A DNA stretch of 6,591 nucleotides, taken from the NCBI GenBank assembly GCA_003660485.1, contig QMUI01000049.1, positions 1 through 6,591 on the forward strand, written 5' to 3'. A model generated the notes under the pieces. That model saw nothing but the letters and a program-made list of their open reading frames with translations, was not told where the DNA came from and ran no database searches. The first letter of the stretch is position 1. Every line of letters begins with the position of its first letter. The position numbers were made by a program, and so were the translations under genes. Shown here piece after piece: positions 1 to 6,465 of this stretch. The DNA is from Thermococci archaeon. Its GTDB lineage: Archaea; Methanobacteriota_B; Thermococci; Thermococcales; Thermococcaceae.

Positions 1-803
1 GCGTCATTCCTGTAACTGATGGCGCTGAAGACGAACAAATATTTCCTCTCATAACATCAAAAGTTCCAATAGTGAGTACAAGGAGAGTCGTTGTCAAGCA
101 AAGCCCAGGAATAGAGACTACCTGGTACATTATAGTCAGGTATCTAAAAGAGATTATGAACGATCCGGAAGCGTCAAAAGTTGTCTTGGGAATCCCAGGA
201 CTTATAGTTCTTCTCTACGGGATAGCTAAACTAATATCCCTGAAGTACCCACCGAGCGCCCAAATAGTTTCCTCAGCGGTTACTGGCGTTGTGATGCTTA
301 TTGTAGGAGGATACTTCTTCATAAAGGGCATGAAAATAAGGCCATTAGAATTGATAAGCAGAGGATTTATAACATTCATTGGAGTTATTACAGGTTTAAT
401 AGTAATACTTGGGGGAGCCATAAACGTCTACCTTACACTTGAAACTATATCAACGAAAATGATAGGGGGGATACCAAGCAGTGATTTGATAGCTCTACTT
501 ATTTACCTTAACGCCGTCAATCCATACTTTATCCTTGGCTTTGGAATAATACTTGCCGGAAAAACAATCCAAGGATATTTACAGAAAAATCCCCACATAT
601 GGTACTATACTTCCGGCATATTAATGCTCCCTGCGTTTTGGAAAGTCATCGACTTAATAACAAAATACTCAAATCCTTTAATAAAGAGGAATCCAGGGGA
701 TATAGTTCTTGGCATAGTTTTAATTTTATTAAACATTGGAATAAGCATTTTGGCAGGCATAAAATTAAGAGAAAAAGTCAAGAGCTGGACTTTTTCATCC
801 TGA
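1..803 (+). CDS. DUF373 family multi-pass membrane protein, C-terminal part (5' end outside window)
   Basis: The frame is open from the first complete codon (position 3) to TGA at 801-803, giving 266 residues with no stop, so the gene starts left of the window. The GTG at 72 lies inside the coding region and is not the start: the 23 codons before it read on naturally (VIPVTDGAEDEQIFPLITSK). The segment around TDGAEDEQ and the following STRRVVVKQSPGIE are typical, from memory, of the soluble N-terminal half of archaeal DUF373 proteins. After it come about six hydrophobic segments (counted from the GTG codon at 72: residues ~36-56, 65-86, 95-120, 138-168, 177-197, 209-231), matching the six membrane spans described for this family. 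The tail is basic and short. The function of DUF373 is unknown. The gene converges on the minus-strand CARDB gene and overlaps its end by 26 bp, so no functional link to that operon is implied. Confidence 0.85.
   Translation, partial: VIPVTDGAEDEQIFPLITSKVPIVSTRRVVVKQSPGIETTWYIIVRYLKEIMNDPEASKVVLGIPGLIVLLYGIAKLISLKYPPSAQIVSSAVTGVVMLIVGGYFFIKGMKIRPLELISRGFITFIGVITGLIVILGGAINVYLTLETISTKMIGGIPSSDLIALLIYLNAVNPYFILGFGIILAGKTIQGYLQKNPHIWYYTSGILMLPAFWKVIDLITKYSNPLIKRNPGDIVLGIVLILLNIGISILAGIKLREKVKSWTFSS
761..776 (-). terminator. Oligo-T terminator candidate of the exporter/CARDB operon
   Basis: Directly after the CARDB stop (TGA 780-778) the minus strand reads TTTTT (776-772), CTCTTAA, TTTT (764-761). 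Short runs of T without a strong hairpin are the usual archaeal intrinsic terminators. It lies inside the end of the convergent DUF373 gene. Confidence 0.4.
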
Positions 804-2025
804 GATACGTTAATAAGGTAACAAGAATTGCCAGTACCCCAGCCCCAATTGCAAGTTTCTTTAATCCCTCTTTCCCTTCAACGTTCTCTTTCACTGGAAT
901 CTTTAGTGTATGTTCAAATATGTAGACATTATCATCTCCCTTATCCCTGTCGCCCACGGCTCTTATTCTAATGAGTACGTTGTATACCTTTGGTATAGCA
1001 TCTTTATCTACGGTTAGTGTAATTACACCCTCGCCAGTTTGATTCGGTTCAAGGGTGCCCACATAGTCCGTCCTCTTAACTAGGGTAAATGGCTGAGACG
1101 GTTTAACAAACCCCTCAATAACAACGCTTTCTGCTTTCTCTCCCCCAATGTTCTTTACAGTGACGTAGATATTCACGTCCTTTCCCTGAACTGGCTCAGG
1201 CTTAAATTCAACCCTCTCTACCACTATATTCGGCTTCTCCTCAATAATAATAGGGATAGAGAGGTTCAGTTCTTTAAACTCCCCACTGGGATCTTTATAC
1301 ACTACAACGACTGGTATTTGATACGTCCCAGGTCTTGCATCCTTATCAATATCCACTTTAAAAGATGCTTTCGCAGAGTCACCTTGCTTAAGGGTGCCAA
1401 CGTTTATAATCTGGTCACTGGTCTTGCTCAACTTGAAAGGATACGATGGCATAGGCTTAACCAACACGTACCTAGCTTCCCCACTTCCAATGTTTTCTAC
1501 AGTGAATGCCACCTCAACATCTGAATTTCCAGGTAATACTCTTGATGGGGACGTAGAAACCCCACTAATTACGATCATTTCAGCGCCAGTAACATCTATA
1601 CCAATTATTCGTTCATCAGAGAATTCCATATCATCGGGAGAAGACAGGTAAGCTAAAGATACCTTGAGAGGATAAACGTTATTCTCTAATCTGTCATTAG
1701 CCTTGAGCACGAAACTCAGTTGAATTGTCTGATTTGGAAGAATAATTCCGTCATATTTGACGTTGTCTTCTCCGACGGGTAAGAATGCTGGCATTCTTTC
1801 AATGGCAATTTCCCCTATTAATTGGTTTATTGCTGACTGTAAATTCTCCAAGATCTGTTGGCTCTGAGATATGGGAAGTGAGGATAGCTGAGATAAATCA
1901 ATTTTCTGAATTTCCCTCCTAATTAAAACTTCTACAGGTATTATTTTAACTCTTAATCCCTTAGCGTAGCCTTCTCCTACGTTCTTTAGCGTTAACGTAA
2001 CTCTAAAGGTCATTCCCGGCTCCAC
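778..2025 (-). CDS. CARDB-repeat surface protein, C-terminal part with membrane anchor (out-of-frame continuation of 2010-3479)
   Basis: The frame opens after a TGA just upstream. Its first possible starts are GTG 2025-2023 (415 residues) and ATG 2013-2011 (411 residues). It has no signal peptide and begins inside a beta-sandwich domain (EPGMTFRVTLTLKNVGEG), where the preceding frame stops. Seen in order: the rest of that domain with a Gln/Leu/Ser-rich, probably helical insertion (~40-75); a second CARDB-like unit (~148-262, core VAFTVENIGSGEA); a third (~264-378, core IYVTVKNIGGEKAES); and a C-terminal hydrophobic anchor (~392-408) followed by RMKKSSS, giving a cytoplasmic basic tail. CARDB/COG1361 units are extracellular adhesion-like folds common in archaeal surface proteins. 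Without a signal peptide this half would not be exported on its own, so it most likely exists as the tail of a ~900-residue fusion. ATG 2013 overlaps the upstream stop as ATGA with a GGAG 6 nt before it, so reinitiation is a second possibility. Confidence 0.8.
   Translation of the reverse strand: MEPGMTFRVTLTLKNVGEGYAKGLRVKIIPVEVLIRREIQKIDLSQLSSLPISQSQQILENLQSAINQLIGEIAIERMPAFLPVGEDNVKYDGIILPNQTIQLSFVLKANDRLENNVYPLKVSLAYLSSPDDMEFSDERIIGIDVTGAEMIVISGVSTSPSRVLPGNSDVEVAFTVENIGSGEARYVLVKPMPSYPFKLSKTSDQIINVGTLKQGDSAKASFKVDIDKDARPGTYQIPVVVVYKDPSGEFKELNLSIPIIIEEKPNIVVERVEFKPEPVQGKDVNIYVTVKNIGGEKAESVVIEGFVKPSQPFTLVKRTDYVGTLEPNQTGEGVITLTVDKDAIPKVYNVLIRIRAVGDRDKGDDNVYIFEHTLKIPVKENVEGKEGLKKLAIGAGVLAILVTLLTYLRMKKSSS
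1984..2008 (-). other. Weak hairpin downstream of the slippery heptamer
   Basis: Minus-strand arms CTTTAG (2008-2003) and CTAAAG (1989-1984) pair perfectly. Inside them, after one A/G mismatch, GTTA (2001-1998) pairs with TAAC (1994-1991) around a 3-nt CGT loop. It starts 16 nt after the heptamer, farther than the 5-9 nt usual for stimulatory structures. It is A/T-rich, so it would be weak at hyperthermophilic temperatures. It may be chance within coding sequence. Confidence 0.25.
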
Positions 2026-3479
2026 TTTTTTGGCTCTATCGTGACATTCTCAATCTCTATAAAAGCAGCCCTACGCCTTATAACCGTAGTAGAGAACGTA
2101 AATTCTTGAGTTATCTGCTCATTAGTATTTCCGGAGTAATATGTAACCCTTAATTTGAAAATGTAAGTACCTGTTTTCGCTGATTCATCAACGTGTAATT
2201 TGAACTCCTTAACAATAGTCTCGCCACTTTCAACGAATTTAGCGTAAAATGAATTTGATGATACTGGAGCAAATGGCCTTCCCTTTATATCTTCAAGGAT
2301 TAGGGTGCCCAAAACATCTTTCGCAGTATCAGAACCTGAGTTTTTGAGCACAACTTTTACTGTGAAGTCTTCCCCAGGATAAACTACCTTGGGGATTGAT
2401 TGATTCTCAACGATAAACGTTGCCTCGTAATCCCTCGCTATCGTAACTGCTGCGGAATCATAGAGCACCCTCTGTTCCAAGTTCTCCCCTGTTGTATAGG
2501 AGAAGTAAACTACGGTCAAGTACAGGGGATAGTCTCCAGGCCTAGCGTTCTCGTTCGCCTTGTAGCTAAATGTTATCACCTTATCCTCCCCAGGTTCAAT
2601 GTAGTCAATAAATTTCATCGTAGTTCCCAATGGATATAGGCTACCCTGAGCCACTCCAGTCTGAGCAAGTGTTTGAGGTAGCACTGAAACAGCACTTTCC
2701 TCCCTGCTAGTGACCTTTGGGATTAGGGGAGTTGGAGATAGCATCACTGTCACGAACCTTACTCGTCTAGATCCTATATTCTTTAGGTGAACGTTCACAT
2801 AGAATATTTCACCTGGACGTACCGTTCCTTTAACTTCTATTTTTGAAAGGAGTAAACCCTGAACCATAGAGACTCTCCATTTTATCGGGCCACTTATGCT
2901 AATTTTGGCCCCATTCGGGTAAACGAAGAGGGGAGTGATGTAGAGAGTTTCGCCATGATACTCAATCTTTACTGTCTCATTTACACCCACAGGCCTAGCG
3001 TTTGGTACTAATATTGGCTTAGCTATGTCATTTAGCGAGATCCCTAGCTCTGGATGCTCTTCAATAGTTTTAACTATAGCGTTCCAAACTTCCATTTGGG
3101 ATGCAGAGGACAACCATCTCAAAAACTTGACATATTCAATTGGGTTATCTGGATCATAACCCAAGGTCTCCGCCATGGCTCTTAGGAAAGTTTGATTTGC
3201 AAGGAGTTGCTGAACTTTTTCAGGATCTGGCACGTATATCTTCGTTAAATTTGGACCAATCGGGTTCATATCTTCATCGAGGACTATAAACAAAACTTTC
3301 CACTCTCTGTCATTGATATCGTATACAACGTCCTTCACAATAACCGTGAGTGGACCAACCAAGAGATAGTCTCCTTTATCCACGTACCCCTCGAACAGTA
3401 GCTCAGGACCTTGAGCCCAACCGGGGGTAATTAGCATGCCTATTATCATCAAAATAGCAATTAGCTTACCCTCTTTCAT
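2010..3479 (-). CDS. Secreted CARDB-repeat surface protein, N-terminal part; candidate extracellular partner of the RND exporter
   Basis: 489 residues from ATG 3479-3477 to TGA 2012-2010. The start is well supported by GGGAGG four bases upstream and by an ATGA overlap with the exporter stop. Residues 1-22 form a signal peptide (basic MKEGK, hydrophobic core, cleavage probably after GWA). Next come an N-terminal region of mixed strand with a helical stretch (~85-152), then CARDB-like units at ~209-347 (core VNVHLKNIGSRRV) and ~351-467 (core VKVVLKNSGSDTAKD), and the first strand of a third unit (FIEIENVTIEPKK). This third unit stops after five unrelated codons (WSRE, stop). No membrane anchor is present here; it lies in the other frame downstream. 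COG1361/CARDB proteins next to RND exporters are a familiar archaeal arrangement, which suggests an adaptor or surface-tethering role. That role is inferred, not shown. The first unit carries a Ser/Gln/Leu-rich insertion (~256-287), echoing the one in the third. Confidence 0.85.
   Translation of the reverse strand: MKEGKLIAILMIIGMLITPGWAQGPELLFEGYVDKGDYLLVGPLTVIVKDVVYDINDREWKVLFIVLDEDMNPIGPNLTKIYVPDPEKVQQLLANQTFLRAMAETLGYDPDNPIEYVKFLRWLSSASQMEVWNAIVKTIEEHPELGISLNDIAKPILVPNARPVGVNETVKIEYHGETLYITPLFVYPNGAKISISGPIKWRVSMVQGLLLSKIEVKGTVRPGEIFYVNVHLKNIGSRRVRFVTVMLSPTPLIPKVTSREESAVSVLPQTLAQTGVAQGSLYPLGTTMKFIDYIEPGEDKVITFSYKANENARPGDYPLYLTVVYFSYTTGENLEQRVLYDSAAVTIARDYEATFIVENQSIPKVVYPGEDFTVKVVLKNSGSDTAKDVLGTLILEDIKGRPFAPVSSNSFYAKFVESGETIVKEFKLHVDESAKTGTYIFKLRVTYYSGNTNEQITQEFTFSTTVIRRRAAFIEIENVTIEPKKWSRE
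2025..2031 (-). other. Slippery heptamer A AAA AAG joining the two CARDB frames by a -1 shift
   Basis: On the minus strand the zero frame reads CCA AAA AAG TGG AGC CGG GAA TGA. The seven bases A AAA AAG are phased exactly as the X XXY YYZ -1 slippery signal used by bacterial dnaX. After a one-base backward slip the next codons are GTG GAG CCG GGA ATG, giving EPKK-VEPGM, a normal strand-turn-strand of a CARDB domain. The zero-frame stop comes only five codons later. A seventh A in the DNA or RNA would give the same product. Known precedent: the Sulfolobus solfataricus alpha-fucosidase uses A AAA AAT. Caution: archaea usually carry a tRNA-Lys(CUU), which makes AAG less slippery than in E. coli. 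Confidence 0.55.
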
Positions 3480-5713
3480 CTTTCCTCCCTCCCTAGTTTT
3501 CTACCAAATTCAAGTTGCAATATAGCTGGAGTTACAAGATAAGCGGAAAACATTGAAGCGAATATTCCAACCGCAAGAACTTTACCAAAGTCATGAATCG
3601 CAGTAAGTTGGGCAGTTAACAAAGCGAGGAATCCACCCGCGGTTGTCAACGCACCCACCAAAATGCCAGGACCAACGCTCTCCATCGCAGTTATTATCGG
3701 CGTTTTATTACCCTCCCTTAACTCTTCTAAGAATCTGTGAGTTATGTGCATCCCATAATCAACCCCAAGCCCCACTATCATAGATACAACACCAGCTAAG
3801 GTTTGAGAGAACGGGATTCCTGCTAGTCCCATGTATCCTATCGTCCATAAAGCTCCAAGGAACATTGGCATTATCATGGCTACTGCAACTGTGGGCCTTC
3901 TAAAGATGAGAAATACAACGAGAACAACTATAATGGTTCCTATTGTCGATATCCTTCCGATCTCCTTGTCCACAAGATCACCAAGAACGTAATTCAAATA
4001 TGCACCTCCAACAAGTTCAACCCTGGTGCTTGGTGGGAAGTTAGCCTGCTTTATTTGTTCCTCAAAATATTCCATTATTCTGTTAAACTTCCTCTGCGTT
4101 ACACCTATGAAGTTACCTTTAAATTTCACAATCGTCATCGAGTAATCCGAAGAAACTAGGGAAGAATCTTTCAATGCCTCGCTTATCTTCTCTTTGTCCT
4201 GGGGTATGTAGCCGTACTTTTGCAACACCTCATCGGCTATGCTTTCCGCAGAGAAGACATTATTCGTATGGGAGTCCGCCTTAACTTCTCGTTCGAATCG
4301 CAATATTGCCCTGACGAGGGTAGGATCCCTTACATCCTCAGCCCTTATTAAAATGTCGACTTCGTCTTGACCGCCAAATTCCGACCTTATGTCTGCAAGA
4401 GCCTTTATCACAGGAAAATCCCTTGGAATCATTTTTTCGAGCCTGACCTCTGTTGTGACCTTTGTTAGTCCATAAAATGAGACTCCAGAGATTATTAAGG
4501 CTACCAGTAAAGCACCCCAGGGAAACCTCTTAATGCACCTTCCCCACTTGCTAAAGATGAAGGCTATTTTTCCTTCTCCTCCACCTATGGATATTATCTC
4601 CTCCTTCTTCAGAACCATCCTCCTGAAGTCCTCCTCAAGTATCGCAAGAGCTGGTGTTACTATGACGGCATTTAAAGCGGTAAGGCCAAGGCCCATAACT
4701 AGGGTTATGCTGAGCCTCTTGAGCGATGGAAGCGTTGAAATTGATAATGCAAGAAATCCAGCTATGGTCGTGAGGGCCGCACCCAACAAGGCCTTTCCGG
4801 TCTCAGCTATAGCCTCCTCCGCAGCTATTTCTGGAGGTTCTCCCTTGGCCCTCTCCTCATAGTACCTGTTCGTGATGTGAACACCGTAATCAATACCCAT
4901 ACCTATTATCATAGCACCGACTGTGCTAGTGGCGATATCCAGAGGAATCCCCAAGAGACCCATGAAGCCCAAAGTCATTACAACACCAAATATTAAAGGA
5001 ATCAGTGGGACAAGCATTCTAATTGGGGATTTATAGAAGTACAACAAAATTAGTACTACTATTATTCCAGCAACGGCCATCGTCCTATTCATGTCATTTT
5101 GAAGCATTTCAAGAACTTTGTACGTTATCCCGAGATCCCCAGTGAGAACCACATCTACTCCATGGGGAAAGTTTGACCTCTTTACATATCCCTCCATGTC
5201 GTTGTAGACTCTGACGAGGGCTTTCTGGTTTCTCTCCCTGTTTATGTTAACTATGATAATTGTTGAGGAGTAATCTCCACTCACTAGCCCTTTTCTAGCA
5301 TTTTCAGGAAGAACATTGAGAACAAAGTTTACCTCCTCCCTGTTCTTTGGGAGCCTTCCCAGGATTTGAACGCAGAGGTCAGCGATGCTGAAAGTATCAG
5401 TAACGTACTCCCTCTGCTTCAGCTCCTGTTCCAAATTGTACATTGCCTCTATTAACTTAGGATCCCTTATGTCCGAAACCTCTTCAGTGGACTTTATCTT
5501 TACGTATATAAGAGCAGAATCCCCAGTTCCAAACTCATTCTGCAAGATGAAATAGCTTTTCACGGCCTCCAAATCTTCAGGAAGTTGCTTAGAAAGATCA
5601 CTCTCAAACCTAAGCTGAGTTAAGCCATAAGCCGATAGAATTAGAAGGAATAATGTTATTATCGCGAGCGAGTGCCTGTACGCAACTATCACCCTCGCGA
5701 TCTTCCTCAGCAT
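3476..5713 (-). CDS. RND-superfamily exporter (MMPL / HAE3-type, COG1033-like)
   Basis: 745 residues from ATG 5713-5711, chosen over the in-frame TTG 5725 and GTG 5722 because GGTGG (5723-5719) sits five bases before it and the predicted transcription start falls near 5725. The protein is an internal duplication. Each half has one membrane helix (13-33; 399-417), a ~170-residue extracellular loop (34-210; 418-588) and five more helices (211-228, 231-252, 260-282, 306-327, 335-358; 589-605, 607-628, 636-657, 683-703, 711-732), giving 12 spans. TM4 of each half carries the family motif: GMGIDYGVH (271-279) and GLGVDYGMH (648-656), whose Asp275 and Asp652 are the expected proton-relay residues. 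Length and layout are complete for the archaeal/bacterial HAE3 group. Such proteins use the proton gradient to export lipids or amphiphiles; the substrate here is unknown. It is the first gene of the operon with the CARDB protein and is divergent from the regulator. Confidence 0.9.
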   Translation of the reverse strand: MLRKIARVIVAYRHSLAIITLFLLILSAYGLTQLRFESDLSKQLPEDLEAVKSYFILQNEFGTGDSALIYVKIKSTEEVSDIRDPKLIEAMYNLEQELKQREYVTDTFSIADLCVQILGRLPKNREEVNFVLNVLPENARKGLVSGDYSSTIIIVNINRERNQKALVRVYNDMEGYVKRSNFPHGVDVVLTGDLGITYKVLEMLQNDMNRTMAVAGIIVVLILLYFYKSPIRMLVPLIPLIFGVVMTLGFMGLLGIPLDIATSTVGAMIIGMGIDYGVHITNRYYEERAKGEPPEIAAEEAIAETGKALLGAALTTIAGFLALSISTLPSLKRLSITLVMGLGLTALNAVIVTPALAILEEDFRRMVLKKEEIISIGGGEGKIAFIFSKWGRCIKRFPWGALLVALIISGVSFYGLTKVTTEVRLEKMIPRDFPVIKALADIRSEFGGQDEVDILIRAEDVRDPTLVRAILRFEREVKADSHTNNVFSAESIADEVLQKYGYIPQDKEKISEALKDSSLVSSDYSMTIVKFKGNFIGVTQRKFNRIMEYFEEQIKQANFPPSTRVELVGGAYLNYVLGDLVDKEIGRISTIGTIIVVLVVFLIFRRPTVAVAMIMPMFLGALWTIGYMGLAGIPFSQTLAGVVSMIVGLGVDYGMHITHRFLEELREGNKTPIITAMESVGPGILVGALTTAGGFLALLTAQLTAIHDFGKVLAVGIFASMFSAYLVTPAILQLEFGRKLGREER
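3484..3489 (-). promoter_or_regulatory. Ribosome binding site of the CARDB gene, inside the exporter 3' end
   Basis: Minus-strand GGGAGG followed by AAAG and then ATG (3479). It matches the archaeal anti-Shine-Dalgarno and lies in the last codons of the exporter, whose TGA overlaps the ATG as ATGA. This fixes the start of the CARDB gene and indicates translational coupling between the two genes. Confidence 0.7.
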
Positions 5714-5723
5714 ATTAACCACC

Positions 5724-5749
5724 AAACTTTTGGAAATTTTCGAAAGTTT
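5724..5749. promoter_or_regulatory. 26-bp imperfect palindrome, probable operator of the divergent regulator
   Basis: Arms AAACTTT (5724-5730) and AAAGTTT (5743-5749) are exact inverted complements. The 12 bp between them are themselves nearly symmetric around 5736/5737 (G/C at 5732/5741, AAA/TTT at 5734-5739), so 11 of 13 base pairs are symmetric. It covers the predicted transcription start and the edge of the TATA box of the exporter operon, where a bound dimer would block initiation. MarR-family dimers bind palindromes of this kind. Confidence 0.5.
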
Positions 5750-5752
5750 TAT

Positions 5753-5765
5753 AATTTCAGAAATT
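5753..5765. promoter_or_regulatory. Second short palindrome, possible auxiliary operator
   Basis: AATTTC (5753-5758), A, GAAATT (5760-5765) is a perfect 13-bp inverted repeat, about two helical turns from the centre of the larger palindrome. A 12-mer of the form TTTnnGAAATTT occurs in both sites (5728-5739 and 5755-5766). It lies over the regulator's promoter, which fits autoregulation. The A/T-rich composition makes chance symmetry more likely than for the larger site. Confidence 0.35.
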
Positions 5766-5788
5766 TAAAAATGTTATGGTGGTCACTT

Positions 5789-6301
5789 GTGGGTATTGAG
5801 GAGGCCAAGAAGATAATTATGGAAACGTTCGCTAACACCGCGAGGAGGCTTGGGCAGAGCGAGCTCATTGGGTACATTTATGGAGCCCTCTTCTTATCCG
5901 ATAAGCCTCTCAGCTTGAGTGAGATAGCCGAGATGACCGGATACTCACTATCGCACGTGAGCTCAGCTATGAAGGTTCTCGAGGGAGTTGGTCTAGTTCA
6001 GAGAATAAAAAAGCCCGGAGACAGAAAGGCGTACTTTATTACAACCAAAAACTTTGGAGAGTGGAGAAGCTCTGCATTCTACGAGAACATTTTGCGAGAT
6101 ATAGAAGAAACCCGCAAAAACCTCCTGAGGGCTCTAAGTGAAATAACTGAGGAAACCCAGGAAGCCCAAAGGATAAAAGAAAAAATAAAGAAGGCCATAA
6201 GGAGGAACGAGACAACAAAAAAATTGCTACTCATAGTTATGAAATTTAAATCCGAGGAAGAGATACTTGAAACCCTTGAAAGATGTCTAAAGGAGAAATA
6301 A
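5789..6301 (+). CDS. GbsR/MarR-family winged-helix transcriptional regulator
   Basis: 170 residues from GTG 5789 to TAA 6299-6301. GTG is preferred because GGTGGTC (5778-5784), a close match to the archaeal GGTGATC-type site, lies four bases upstream. ATG 5771 (six residues longer) would sit at or before the predicted transcription start, and the open frame back to 5672 would run through the promoter. Residues ~18-87 form a winged HTH: helices around GYIYGALFLSDKPLSLSEIAE (no pun on exact borders), recognition helix near SLSHVSSAMKVLEGVGLV (53-70), and wing KKPGDRKAYFITT (74-86). The rest (~95-170) is charged helix, probably a dimerization coiled coil. The layout matches COG1510 (GbsR) regulators, from recollection of the family. 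Placed head-to-head with the exporter operon over shared palindromes, it probably represses both; the ligand is unknown. Confidence 0.85.
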   Translation: MGIEEAKKIIMETFANTARRLGQSELIGYIYGALFLSDKPLSLSEIAEMTGYSLSHVSSAMKVLEGVGLVQRIKKPGDRKAYFITTKNFGEWRSSAFYENILRDIEETRKNLLRALSEITEETQEAQRIKEKIKKAIRRNETTKKLLLIVMKFKSEEEILETLERCLKEK

Positions 6302-6465
6302 AGCCTTTCTTTATCGCGCTCAGCTCTAGCTTCCCCAGGGTCTTAGAAGACCTGCTAACGGGTCATACAAAAGGGACATTTGATCTTAGTTTAACTTATA
6401 TTAACCTTTTCATTTTATCAAAAGCATGGCCAGAGCCCTTCTATACTCCCTTACGGTTCTCTGCT
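6302..6465. other. Gap after the regulator gene; no gene recognised
   Basis: 164 bp without a convincing gene. Just past the regulator stop, CCTTTCTTTA (6304-6313) may end transcription. A perfect small inverted repeat, GGTCTT (6339-6344), AG, AAGACC (6347-6352), has no T-run after it and no known role. The left edge (6410-6465) holds the probable remnant of the minus-strand gene that enters from the right. Confidence 0.4.

Larger units (their letters stand above)
5714..5788. promoter_or_regulatory. Divergent promoter region between exporter operon and regulator
   Basis: 75 bp of very A/T-rich DNA. Leftward, TTATAAAA (5754-5747) is a good archaeal TATA box. It predicts a start of transcription near 5725, just before GGTGG (5723-5719) and ATG 5713. 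Rightward, the same box read on the other strand (TTTTATAA, 5747-5754) predicts a start near 5776, just before GGTGGTC (5778-5784) and GTG 5789. A second candidate, TTTAAAA (5764-5770) with AGAAA before it as a BRE-like element, would give a nearly leaderless transcript. The two palindromes in this region overlap these elements. Confidence 0.6.

Noticed and set aside
72..74. GTG as start of the DUF373 gene
   Set aside because: The frame is open and coding-like upstream to the window edge, with family-typical residues before the GTG.
599..925. 108-codon plus-strand frame overlapping the DUF373 gene and the CARDB end
   Set aside because: It is a shadow of two well-supported genes, with composition unlike a protein (rich in Ser, Phe, His, Asn) and no ribosome binding site.
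1318..2639. Several plus-strand frames of 68-85 codons opposite the CARDB genes
   Set aside because: They are antisense shadows with no start signals and no protein-like features.
4533..4862. 109-codon plus-strand frame inside the exporter gene
   Set aside because: It is antisense to conserved membrane segments of the exporter, and its Ala/Ser/Pro-rich content is a mirror of those codons.
5714..5725. Exporter start at TTG 5725 or GTG 5722
   Set aside because: Both lie at the predicted transcription start and inside or before the GGTGG ribosome binding site that serves ATG 5713.
5672..5788. N-terminal extension of the regulator to ATG 5672 or ATG 5771
   Set aside because: The 5672 extension would run through the exporter's start and the shared promoter. 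ATG 5771 lies at or before the predicted transcription start and has no ribosome binding site, while GTG 5789 has GGTGGTC in place.
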